Assembly (NCBI RefSeq): GCF_012911975.1
Contig: NZ_SMDQ01000002.1
Location: forward strand, 124,001-188,000
Direction: 5' to 3'
Length of the DNA stretch: 64,000 nt
Source of the DNA: Nodosilinea sp. P-1105
GTDB taxonomy: Bacteria; Cyanobacteriota; Cyanobacteriia; Phormidesmidales; Phormidesmidaceae
Shown here: one piece after another, positions 1 to 6,333 of the stretch
Numbering within the stretch: the first letter of the stretch is position 1
How the letters are laid out: the number at the start of each line of letters is the position of its first letter
Program-made: the position numbers and the translations under genes
Notes under the pieces: generated by a model
Told to the model about the DNA's origin: nothing
What the model saw: only the letters and a program-made list of their open reading frames with translations
Database searches by the model: none

Positions 1-35
1 TCGGTGGTCATCACGTCAGCAACGGTTTTAGCCAT
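1..35 (-). CDS. CBS-domain protein, 5' end only (partial)
   Basis: The minus strand has an ATG at 33-35 and reads MAKTVADVMTT before running off the left edge. A short lead into a VADVMT motif is typical of the first CBS repeat of small CBS-domain proteins, which bind adenine nucleotides and regulate other activities. Only eleven codons are visible and no clear ribosome binding site precedes the ATG, so this rests on the motif alone. The next gene, the M42 peptidase at 164-1201, is on the same strand. Confidence 0.5.
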   Translation of the reverse strand, partial: MAKTVADVMTT

Positions 36-163
36 AGGTAGGGGTGAAAGTTGAGGGATGGTCTTGAGTATAGCTATCACCATGGGTGTGGGTGGTGACT
101 TATGGACTAAGCCAGCAGCTATAGCTTCATTCTAGAAAAGGTTTTCACCCAACCGATCCCCTG

Positions 164-1201
164 TCACAGGTCGTTACAGTAATGTTCTAAAATGTCGGCG
201 CAATGGGCGATCGCCCCCAGATGGGCAATCTCATAGCCATGGGTGTTGTGGGTCGGGAAGCTGAGACAGGCGGCTCGGGCCACATGGCCAAATTTCATCG
301 CGATCGAGGCATCGCTACCAAAACCGCTGATGGTCGCCAGTTGAATTGGCAGGTTGTGCTGGGTGGCGGCACGGCGTAGCTCCCAGTTCAGCCCTTCATC
401 GTAGAGGCCATAGCCGTCCTGGGACAGCAACACTGGAGCATCCCCCGCCTGGATCGGGTATTCAGCGGCGAGGGGGCAAATTTCCAGAGCAATTAGGGCA
501 TCTAGGCGCTGCCTTTGGGTGAAATATAGCGCCCCCAGGGCCCCCACCTCTTCTTTGGCTGAAGCCACTAAATATACGGTGACGGGTGGAGTGGTCAGGC
601 GCTCTGCCAGGGTCAGCAAAATGGCCAGGGACGCTTTGTTATCAAGGGTGTAGCTGGCGATGTAGTCCCCCAGGGCAAAAGGCTGCTTGCGGTGCTTCCC
701 TACCACCACCCGGGTGCCAGGGCGAATCCCGGCTGCCGCTAGTTCTTGGGGCGATCGCTTGGTTTCAATCCAGGCGGTTTCCCAGCGGATGGGCTTAGTC
801 TCCTGCTGGGCTTTTTGGGGCGACTCATGGGACACATGGCGGGAACCAAAGCTCAAAATGCCGCTGATGGTGTGATAGTCGCCGATTAAGTCCACTACCC
901 CTTCCCCATACACCCAGGGGTAAGCGCCCCCTAAGTTACGCACCGCCACTCGCCCATCGGTATAAATCGTTTTGACGATCATGCCAATTTCGTCTTTGTG
1001 GCCCGTGATCGCGATCGCGCGGCTCTCATCCTGCCCCGGAATTTTGGCAATAATATTATCCGCCTCATCCTGCCAGTGTTCGACCCCCAGGTCAGTCAAG
1101 AGCTCGATGAGTCGGTGGTTAATTTCCGTCTCGGCCCCACTGGGGGAGTGGCAGAGGACTAGGTCTGCGATGCATTGGAACAGGAGAGTGTGGTGGGGCA
1201 T
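164..1201 (-). CDS. M42 family metallopeptidase (glutamyl aminopeptidase/cellulase-like)
   Basis: A 345-residue cytosolic aminopeptidase of the M42 (FrvX/PepA-type) family, which uses two zinc ions and usually forms large tetrahedral assemblies that trim peptides. The expected motifs occur in order: HKDEIGMIV near residue 68 (metal-binding His and nearby Asp), YTLDNKAS near 185 (bridging Asp), the catalytic Glu pair in SAKEEVGALGA near 215, and the metal-binding region ALEICPLAAE just after. The C-terminal TISGFGSDAS and HNTHGYE segments also fit. Length is normal for the family. ATG start at 1199-1201. It stands alone on the minus strand; the preferred substrate cannot be read from the sequence. 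Confidence 0.9.
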   Translation of the reverse strand: MPHHTLLFQCIADLVLCHSPSGAETEINHRLIELLTDLGVEHWQDEADNIIAKIPGQDESRAIAITGHKDEIGMIVKTIYTDGRVAVRNLGGAYPWVYGEGVVDLIGDYHTISGILSFGSRHVSHESPQKAQQETKPIRWETAWIETKRSPQELAAAGIRPGTRVVVGKHRKQPFALGDYIASYTLDNKASLAILLTLAERLTTPPVTVYLVASAKEEVGALGALYFTQRQRLDALIALEICPLAAEYPIQAGDAPVLLSQDGYGLYDEGLNWELRRAATQHNLPIQLATISGFGSDASIAMKFGHVARAACLSFPTHNTHGYEIAHLGAIAHCADILEHYCNDL

Positions 1202-1504
1202 GAGGATTGGGGGGAGATGGGGAAGGTGGGGAGGTGGGGAGAGAATTTTGAATTTTGAATTTTGAGTTTTGAACTTTGAACTTTGCTGCCACTGAGTGTG
1301 GGCAAGGCCCTACGCACCAGCTAAGTTCTTCCCTTTGCTACGCACGGGCTACGCCCTACGTTTTTCGTTCTTCGTTTTTCGTTCTTATTTTGAGGAGGCC
1401 AAAGAGATGGAGAGAATTAGATCTATCTACGGCATTGTGCGGAGGGGCTGTTAGAGGCCAGGTGGCCTTGGGTTGACTAGGGCAGACGAGTCTTCCATTA
1501 TGCT
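1202..1504. repeat. Intergenic region with dispersed G-rich and TTTTGAA-type repeats
   Basis: This 303-bp gap holds a G-rich stretch (about 1209-1242, GTGGGGAGG-type words), then tandem imperfect TTTTGAATTTTGAA words (about 1247-1283), then a segment at about 1336-1385 containing TTTGCTACGCACGGGCTACG followed by repeated TTCGTTCTTCG words. All three motifs recur near 48.6-48.9 kb, and the second and third lie in the same order there. I read them as dispersed repeats rather than genes. Short open frames crossing here lack convincing starts. Confidence 0.7.
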
Positions 1505-3010
1505 GTGCATCAATCCCATTCTTCCCACCCTCAACCGCTACGGTCTCCATCCACTCGCATCACCATCTATCGGTCCAAGCCCGCTTGGCGGCGCTGGCCC
1601 TGGTGGAAGTGGGCTATTGGATTTGGGGTGGGATTGCTGCTGGTTTTGGGGATCAGCCGCCAGTTTCAGGGCCAGGCTTCCCTAGAAACCCTGGATCCAC
1701 TACCCCAGGATCCTTACATTCAGGTGTATTTCAACCAAAATCAAGCCGCCTTCTACACCGATCCCTATCGCCAGATCACGCGCCACGGCGATGATTTAGA
1801 GCAGGTGCTCGTGGATGCGATCGCCGCCGCCAACACCTCCATTGATGTCGCTGTGCACGAGTTTTCCCTACCGGGGGTAGCCCTGGCCCTGGCCCAACGG
1901 CAGCGAGACGGTGTCCCAGTCAGAGTGGTGATTGAAGACACCTACAACACCTCCATGGCAGACCGCAATCGCGGTACCATCGCCCAAATGGAGGACAGGG
2001 CCAGAACGAAAGCATCCGATCAGTTTCAGCTGATCGACACCAACCAGGATGGGGTGCTCAGCGACGACGAATTAGCTGCCCGAGACGCCTTAACCATTTT
2101 GGCCCAGGCCCACATTCCATTAATTGACGATACCGCCGACGGCAGCAAAGGCAGCGGCCTGATGCACCACAAATTCATGGTGATTGATGGCCGTACCGTC
2201 GTCACTGGATCCGCTAATTGGACCATGAGCTGTGTCCACGGGGACTATGCTAACCCCGATAGCCGAGGCAATGCCAACAGCCTGGTGGTGATCGATAGCC
2301 GAGAACTGGCCCAACACTTTCAAGCAGAGTTTAACTACATGTGGGGGGATGGTCCTGGGGGGGCGGCTGACAGTCTATTTGGCCTGCAAAAACCCCATCG
2401 CCCGTCCAGCCTGGTCTCAACCCCAGGTTCAGTGCTGGAGGTACAGTTTTCCCCCACCTCTAGAACCATCCCCTGGGCCGAGAGTGTCAATGGCCTGATT
2501 GCCAAAACCCTGGGCCAGGCCAGTCGCACCATTCATCTGGCGTTGTTTGTCTTTTCGGAACAGGCCATTAGCGACCAACTTTGGCCCCTAGCCCAACGGG
2601 GGGTACAAATTAAAACCCTGATTGACCCTGGTTTTGCCTACCGCAGTTACAGCGAAGGATTGGACATGCTAGGCATGGCCCTGCCTGACCACCGCTGCCA
2701 GTGGGATGCCAATAACCGGCCTTGGCCAATTCCGATTACCAGCGTTGGTGTCCCCAGCCTTAACGACGGAGACAAACTCCACCATAAATTTGCCGTTATG
2801 GATCAAAACACGGTACTGATTGGCTCCCAAAATTGGAGTCAGGCCGCTAATACCGTTAACGATGAGAACCTACTGATGATTCGCAATCCCACCGTGGCCG
2901 CTCACTTTGAACGGGAGTTTCAGCGACTCTACGACGATGCTCAACTGGGCCTCACGCCCCAACTTCAGCGCACCAAGGCCCGACTTAGAGAAACCTGTGG
3001 GGCATTCTAA
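1505..3010 (+). CDS. Membrane-anchored phospholipase D-like protein with EF-hand insert
   Basis: A 501-residue PLD-superfamily protein with a GTG start. Residues about 35-50 form one hydrophobic helix after a basic stretch, so the enzyme is probably exported and anchored. Two HKD half-sites are present: HHKFMVIDG near 221 with downstream GSANWT, and HHKFAVMD near 426 with downstream GSQNWS. Together they make one active site for phosphodiester hydrolysis or transfer. Between the strands of the first half, residues 178-189 read DTNQDGVLSDDE, a canonical calcium-binding EF-hand loop, which is unusual in this family and suggests calcium control. Substrate (lipid or nucleic acid) cannot be told. 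It is a single gene, followed at 3097 by an HTH protein gene on the same strand. Confidence 0.88.
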   Translation: MHQSHSSHPQPLRSPSTRITIYRSKPAWRRWPWWKWAIGFGVGLLLVLGISRQFQGQASLETLDPLPQDPYIQVYFNQNQAAFYTDPYRQITRHGDDLEQVLVDAIAAANTSIDVAVHEFSLPGVALALAQRQRDGVPVRVVIEDTYNTSMADRNRGTIAQMEDRARTKASDQFQLIDTNQDGVLSDDELAARDALTILAQAHIPLIDDTADGSKGSGLMHHKFMVIDGRTVVTGSANWTMSCVHGDYANPDSRGNANSLVVIDSRELAQHFQAEFNYMWGDGPGGAADSLFGLQKPHRPSSLVSTPGSVLEVQFSPTSRTIPWAESVNGLIAKTLGQASRTIHLALFVFSEQAISDQLWPLAQRGVQIKTLIDPGFAYRSYSEGLDMLGMALPDHRCQWDANNRPWPIPITSVGVPSLNDGDKLHHKFAVMDQNTVLIGSQNWSQAANTVNDENLLMIRNPTVAAHFEREFQRLYDDAQLGLTPQLQRTKARLRETCGAF

Positions 3011-3021
3011 GCCCCAATTTA

Positions 3022-3094
3022 TCCAGAGGACTTTCCAGAGGACAGAGACGTAAGGGATACTAGAGGTATATCCTGTGGATTGTCCGGAGGACAG
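3022..3094. repeat. Two dimers of a 12-bp repeat (TCCNGAGGACNN) before the HTH gene
   Basis: Four copies lie as two head-to-tail pairs. TCCAGAGGACTT (3022-3033) is followed directly by TCCAGAGGACAG (3034-3045). TCCTGTGGATTG (3071-3082) is followed directly by TCCGGAGGACAG (3083-3094). The last copy ends two bases before the ATG at 3097, so its GGAGGA core also serves as the ribosome binding site. The same unit occurs as two further pairs at 3958-4025. The arrangement looks like an operator array; binding by the 3097-3678 product is inference. Confidence 0.6.
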
Positions 3095-3096
3095 CC

Positions 3097-3678
3097 ATGA
3101 GTCGCGGCGAAATCGATAAATTTCCGGTCAGCCAGTTGCCCAGTCGCTACGATCTGGCCCGTAGTGCGGTGTATAAGCGGATGGACCAGTTGGGCATTGT
3201 GCCTGAGCGGGTGGGTAATCGCGCGTTCCTCAATGTCGCCCAGGTGAAACTCATGGACGATTTGCACGCCTTTATTAATCACCAGGGGGGTAGTGCCGCT
3301 GAATTTATCGAGGCTAGGGGCCTACGGCAGCCTCGGACCAGCCCTGGTAACGCTGGAGGATCTGCAGCCAACGGATCTACATTAGCTCCGACCCCAGGGG
3401 ACTTTGGCAGTCTCATTAGTGCCATCGTCTCGGAAGTGGTGAGCCGTCTGGGTGGTGCCCCAGCCCCTGATCCAATGCACTATTTCGATCGCTTAGAGGC
3501 CGCTGCCCGCAATGGCTGGATGCCTAGTACCAGCGAACTGGCAGAACTCTTAGACCTTTCCCCTCGGGACATTGAACGCTTGGGAGATAGCTTTTTTGAG
3601 GCTGGATTTATCTTTACTCGAGCTGGCTACCGCAAAAATGGGGAAGTGGCTTGGCGAGTCACCAAGCGATCGCGGTAG
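3097..3678 (+). CDS. Small helix-turn-helix protein, probable DNA-binding regulator
   Basis: A 193-residue protein I cannot assign to a named family. The N-terminal 65 residues look like a helix-turn-helix unit (LPSRYDLARSAVYKRMDQLG) followed by FLNVAQVKLMDDL, similar to MerR-like or excisionase-like folds that choose a helix by residue context. A Gly/Ser/Pro-rich linker (about 70-125) leads to a second winged-helix-like segment near 140-190 (STSELAELLDLSPRDIERLG, then GYRKNGEVAWRV). Two DNA-reading domains joined by a flexible linker suit binding to paired sites. The ATG is preceded by GGAGGACA, which is itself part of a 12-bp repeat dimer, so autoregulation is plausible. There are no co-directional partners downstream. 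Confidence 0.7.
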   Translation: MSRGEIDKFPVSQLPSRYDLARSAVYKRMDQLGIVPERVGNRAFLNVAQVKLMDDLHAFINHQGGSAAEFIEARGLRQPRTSPGNAGGSAANGSTLAPTPGDFGSLISAIVSEVVSRLGGAPAPDPMHYFDRLEAAARNGWMPSTSELAELLDLSPRDIERLGDSFFEAGFIFTRAGYRKNGEVAWRVTKRSR

Positions 3679-3723
3679 ACCTGTCCCAATCCAGCAGCAG
3701 ATGATAAGGGCTGGTAACAGGTT

Positions 3724-3757
3724 AAAATAAAAAGACCAGCGGGTTCAGCGCTGGTCT
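3724..3757 (-). terminator. Rho-independent terminator on the minus strand
   Basis: AGACCAGCG and CGCTGGTCT pair perfectly over 9 bp around a 7-base loop (3733-3757). On the minus strand the hairpin is followed by TTTTTATTTT. On the plus strand no T-run follows, so it ends a minus-strand transcript, namely the short unit proposed at 3724-3835. It may also separate that unit from the convergent HTH gene. Confidence 0.75.
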
Positions 3758-3835
3758 GATCTTCAACGACGTTGATGTTAGCTGTTGTTGTTGTTTCCTT
3801 TGGTGATGTTGGTGTTAGCACTGGCATCACCTCTT
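3724..3835 (-). ncRNA. Candidate short RNA or leader-peptide transcript
   Basis: On the minus strand a TTGACA box (3859-3864) and TAAATA box (3838-3843) are 15 bp apart, followed about 75 bp later by a strong terminator. An ATG at 3825-3827 with AGAGG just upstream opens a Thr-rich frame (MPVLTPTSPKETTTTANI...), but that frame runs through the terminator hairpin with no stop before it. A terminated transcript of about 110 nt would therefore lack a stop codon, which favours a small RNA over a protein gene. Two pairs of the TCCNGAGGACA repeat lie 95-160 bp upstream of the -35 box. The promoter spacing is short, so confidence is modest. Confidence 0.4.
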
Positions 3836-3837
3836 TG

Positions 3838-3864
3838 TATTTAAAAAGAGGGATGGACTGTCAA
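3838..3864 (-). promoter_or_regulatory. Putative minus-strand promoter
   Basis: TTGACA (3859-3864 read on the minus strand) and TAAATA (3838-3843) are separated by 15 bp. The -35 box is perfect, the -10 box is fair and the spacing is shorter than the usual 17 bp. It points toward the terminated unit at 3724-3835. Confidence 0.4.
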
Positions 3865-3957
3865 CCGCTCTAGCCTTGAGTTTGCTAGGGGAAGCTGCAC
3901 CCACCAGTGGAGGCGATATCTTCCTGAGCCCTTCAGTCTTGCCCCTATCCTAGCATG

Positions 3958-4025
3958 TCCTGAGGACAATCCTCAGGACAAAGTCATGTTTATCAGGAAA
4001 GTCCTCAGGACAATCCTCAGGACTG
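3958..4025. repeat. Two further dimers of the TCCNGAGGACAA 12-bp repeat
   Basis: TCCTGAGGACAA (3958-3969) and TCCTCAGGACAA (3970-3981) abut head to tail. TCCTCAGGACAA (4002-4013) and TCCTCAGGACTG (4014-4025) abut in the same way. Each unit contains a near-palindromic TCCTSAGGA core. They match the dimers at 3022-3094 in unit length and pairing, and lie upstream of the minus-strand promoter at 3838-3864. I interpret them as protein-binding sites. Confidence 0.6.
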
Positions 4026-4089
4026 AAGTAGGATAAGTGCTTTGCAAAAGCCTTTTAATCTTCAGAGAGGTTGCTTCAACACATTAGGA

Positions 4090-4210
4090 CCTTTCATCCC
4101 CTCCCACGGAGGGGTGCCCGGAGGGCGGGGTGGGTTCCTTCGGGCTTGCTTGACCCACCCCTACCCACTTCGACACGCTCAGCGCAGGCCTCCAAAGGAG
4201 GGGATTTCGG
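4090..4210. repeat. Palindromic dispersed repeat (CCCCTCC/GGAGGGG type)
   Basis: CATCCCCTCCCACGGAGGGG opens the segment and CCAAAGGAGGGGATTTCGG closes it, giving an inverted arrangement with internal GGGTGGGTT and ACCCACCCCTACCC complements. CCCTCC...GGAGGGG words of the same sort recur at 27008, 48723 and 56280. It looks like a dispersed non-coding palindrome. The open frame across it (4042-4281) is repeat-derived. Confidence 0.6.
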
Positions 4211-4292
4211 ACATTGATGCCACCAAATCTCTACATCTGGAAGCCCTAAATTCAAGACTTAACAGACCACTAGCCAGGTGAGCACCAGCAAC

Positions 4293-4757
4293 TTAGCCCA
4301 AAGCTTTTTCAATGGCGGCTTTAAGGCTGGGATCATCAGGGGCAGTTTGGGGTTCAAACCGGGCCACCACCTGGCCATCGCGCCCGACTAAAAATTTGCC
4401 AAAGTTCCAGCCAATGTCAGGACCATCGCCCACCAAAAACTGATACAAGGGGCTGCGGTTGGCACCATTTACGTCCTGCTTTTCCAGCAGGGTAAAGTCA
4501 ACATCGTACTTAGTTTTAGTGAATTCTTTGATTTCATCAGGGCTACCGGGCTCTTGCTGACCAAACTGGTTACAAGGTACCCCAATGATCACCAGGCCGC
4601 GATCGCTGTAGGCCTTGTTTAACTCAACCAACCCATTGTATTGGGGGGTGAGACCACATTTGCTGGCCACATTGACAAAGAGTACCACCTTGCCGTCCAG
4701 AGTCTCAGGGGAGAGGGCATTACCGTCTAGGGTGGTTAACGTACTGGGAAGAGTCAT
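4293..4757 (-). CDS. Glutathione peroxidase-like thiol peroxidase
   Basis: A 154-residue thioredoxin-fold peroxidase that reduces hydrogen peroxide or lipid hydroperoxides. The family motifs are present: FVNVASKCGLT near 30-40 with the peroxidatic Cys (cysteine rather than selenocysteine), GVPCNQFGQQEPG near 60-72 with the active-site Gln and a second Cys, and GWNFGKFLV near 122-130 with the catalytic Trp-Asn. Cysteine-type cyanobacterial enzymes commonly use NADPH or thioredoxin instead of glutathione. The ATG at 4755-4757 matches the normal family start. It is a single gene transcribed away from the next minus-strand genes. Confidence 0.93.
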   Translation of the reverse strand: MTLPSTLTTLDGNALSPETLDGKVVLFVNVASKCGLTPQYNGLVELNKAYSDRGLVIIGVPCNQFGQQEPGSPDEIKEFTKTKYDVDFTLLEKQDVNGANRSPLYQFLVGDGPDIGWNFGKFLVGRDGQVVARFEPQTAPDDPSLKAAIEKALG

Positions 4758-4887
4758 AGCGTATAAAAACGTTACACAACGTCTTTATTATGGGCCATAG
4801 ATGAAAGCTACAGGGGCAGCGGCCATAGAAATCCTGTGACGGACACCATCACTGGTGCCACTGGCTGGCGCACCATCACCATTAGTG

Positions 4888-5196
4888 TTAAAGGTCTCGC
4901 TGATACTCTTCCAGGGCTTGCAACAGATCAGCCTGGCTCCCTGTCGGCATCAGATCGCGCAGGTTAACTTGGGTGCGGCCACCCCCCAGGGGGACAGGCG
5001 TGCTCTGTAATATCTCAGCCAGCGAGTCTTCTGACAATTTGTTATCAGTCAGCAGTGGATAAAGTTTCTCAGCCAGGACAGTATGCAACTTGGCATCCCC
5101 CAGGTAGAGATGCCATTTCGCCACGTCCAAATACGCCTTATCCCCAATGGCGGCGGCCAGTTGTTCGATCTCCCTAGCGGTACTCGCATTGGCCAT
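4888..5196 (-). CDS. DUF3181 family cyanobacterial protein
   Basis: A 102-residue soluble protein whose AAAIGDKAYLDVAKWHLYLGDAKLH and LAEKLYPLL segments match DUF3181, a family of unknown role found mainly in cyanobacteria. No catalytic motif or membrane segment is visible. It starts 2 bp after the stop of the upstream 2TM-domain gene (5199-5483), so the two are almost certainly co-transcribed. The upstream gene reads GGAGATTCATAATCATG into this start, giving a good ribosome binding site. The family name is from memory. Confidence 0.8.
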   Translation of the reverse strand: MANASTAREIEQLAAAIGDKAYLDVAKWHLYLGDAKLHTVLAEKLYPLLTDNKLSEDSLAEILQSTPVPLGGGRTQVNLRDLMPTGSQADLLQALEEYQRDL

Positions 5197-5198
5197 GA

Positions 5199-5483
5199 TT
5201 ATGAATCTCCTTGATCGACAGGGTCAGCCAGGGGTGACAGGGGGGAGGGGGAGTAATCTGCGATCGCAAAGATATAAACACCGTGGGCCATCAGCCCTGT
5301 CGCCCAAATCCCCGTCACCCATTGCACCCAAGTCACCCAAGCCGGATTCAGCGTGTGCAAAAACCAGAGCCCCGAGTTAACGGCCAGACAAGCCGCCACA
5401 TGGACGGCGAAGTTCATCCTATCTTCCAGACGGCGATAGGCGGGATCTTGGCGAGTGGGTTGGCGGGGCCAGCGAGGCGGCAT
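5199..5483 (-). CDS. Small 2TM-domain membrane protein
   Basis: A 94-residue protein with RRLEDRMNFAVHVAACLAVN at about 17-36, a first membrane helix, a short turn at NPAWVTWV and a second helix (WVTGIWATGLMAHGVYIFAI, about 55-74). The R-L-x-D-R...F-x-x-H pattern before the first helix resembles the 2TM domain family (PF13239). The C-terminus is short and polar. It lies directly upstream of the DUF3181 gene, with 2 bp between. Function unknown. Confidence 0.75.
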   Translation of the reverse strand: MPPRWPRQPTRQDPAYRRLEDRMNFAVHVAACLAVNSGLWFLHTLNPAWVTWVQWVTGIWATGLMAHGVYIFAIADYSPSPLSPLADPVDQGDS

Positions 5484-5538
5484 AGGGTACAGTCAACGCT
5501 ACCCCTCTATTCTAAGGGGCAGCGGTCCTTGAAATCGT

Positions 5539-6189
5539 CTATGCTGCATCTAGCAGGGCAATGTTGGAAAAGATGAACTCCTGGAGGTCTTTGCCATCAT
5601 CGGTCCTGGTTTCAATGGAGCGACGAGACAAAATGTGATAGTCGCCGACCTTTTCATACTCATCCTCAAAGGTGCTAAAGCCCCCCTTTTGCTCACCGGT
5701 TTTAGGATCGTGATAGACCGAATCGTACCGGTGGGATAAGTAGCCCTCACCAGTGTTGTGACTGCTATGGGTGTGAATGGTCACCACCACCCCATGAATG
5801 TGACGATGCACCATAGACACTTCGTTATGGTGCACCTGGTATTTGTCCCCTGTGGCCTTACCCCCCATTAAAATCTCGACCGCGCCATCGGACAGGGTTT
5901 CGCCGTAGGTAAAGGTATTGTTGCCATGGGTATCCTCAAATTTGCGCCGTACCCGGTGAATGGACACCTCAAACAACTGCCCATGAATCGCCTTTTGGGC
6001 CGCATCGTCATCAATGCCGTTGATTTCAGGCTTCAGATCAGCGCTGACTTTGATCTGGCCTGTATACGTGGTGCCATTATGATTAAACGTGACATCAGCG
6101 CTATAGCCAGGGAAATGTTGATCCCAGGTATAGCGGTTTTCGTAAGCCGCACGAAAGAAATCCCGGGCGGAAAGCTGGGTGCCAACCAT
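5539..6189 (-). CDS. DUF3386 family protein
   Basis: A 216-residue soluble protein. The N-terminal ARDFFRAAYENRYTWDQHFPGY and the C-terminal LSRRSIETRTDDG..EFIFSNI are characteristic of DUF3386, a family largely restricted to cyanobacteria and without known function. It is His-rich at 130-150 (HHNEVSMVHRHIHG, IHTHSSH), which could bind metal, but that is only suggested by composition. I chose the ATG at 6187-6189 over the TTG two codons upstream because AGGAGA lies 9 bp before it. No co-transcribed partner is evident. Confidence 0.8.
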   Translation of the reverse strand: MVGTQLSARDFFRAAYENRYTWDQHFPGYSADVTFNHNGTTYTGQIKVSADLKPEINGIDDDAAQKAIHGQLFEVSIHRVRRKFEDTHGNNTFTYGETLSDGAVEILMGGKATGDKYQVHHNEVSMVHRHIHGVVVTIHTHSSHNTGEGYLSHRYDSVYHDPKTGEQKGGFSTFEDEYEKVGDYHILSRRSIETRTDDGKDLQEFIFSNIALLDAA

Positions 6190-6333
6190 TGACAAAGTCT
6201 CCTAATAGTGTGAGGTTCTAAGGCGCGCTAGCCTTTATAGGCCAGTCATTAACTATCGCCCTAGCCAATCTGGTCTCTCTTAGGATACCGACTTCTACCG
6301 GCTACGGGAATGCTGCCTAGGGTTTAGAGGGGG

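Noticed and set aside
3627-3827. Thr-rich 60+ residue protein on the minus strand
   Set aside because: The frame runs through a strong terminator with no earlier stop and into the HTH gene; kept only as a possible small RNA or leader.
4042-4281. 79-residue open frame on the plus strand
   Set aside because: It spans the CCCCTCC/GGAGGGG palindromic repeat, has repeat-like composition and no ribosome binding site.
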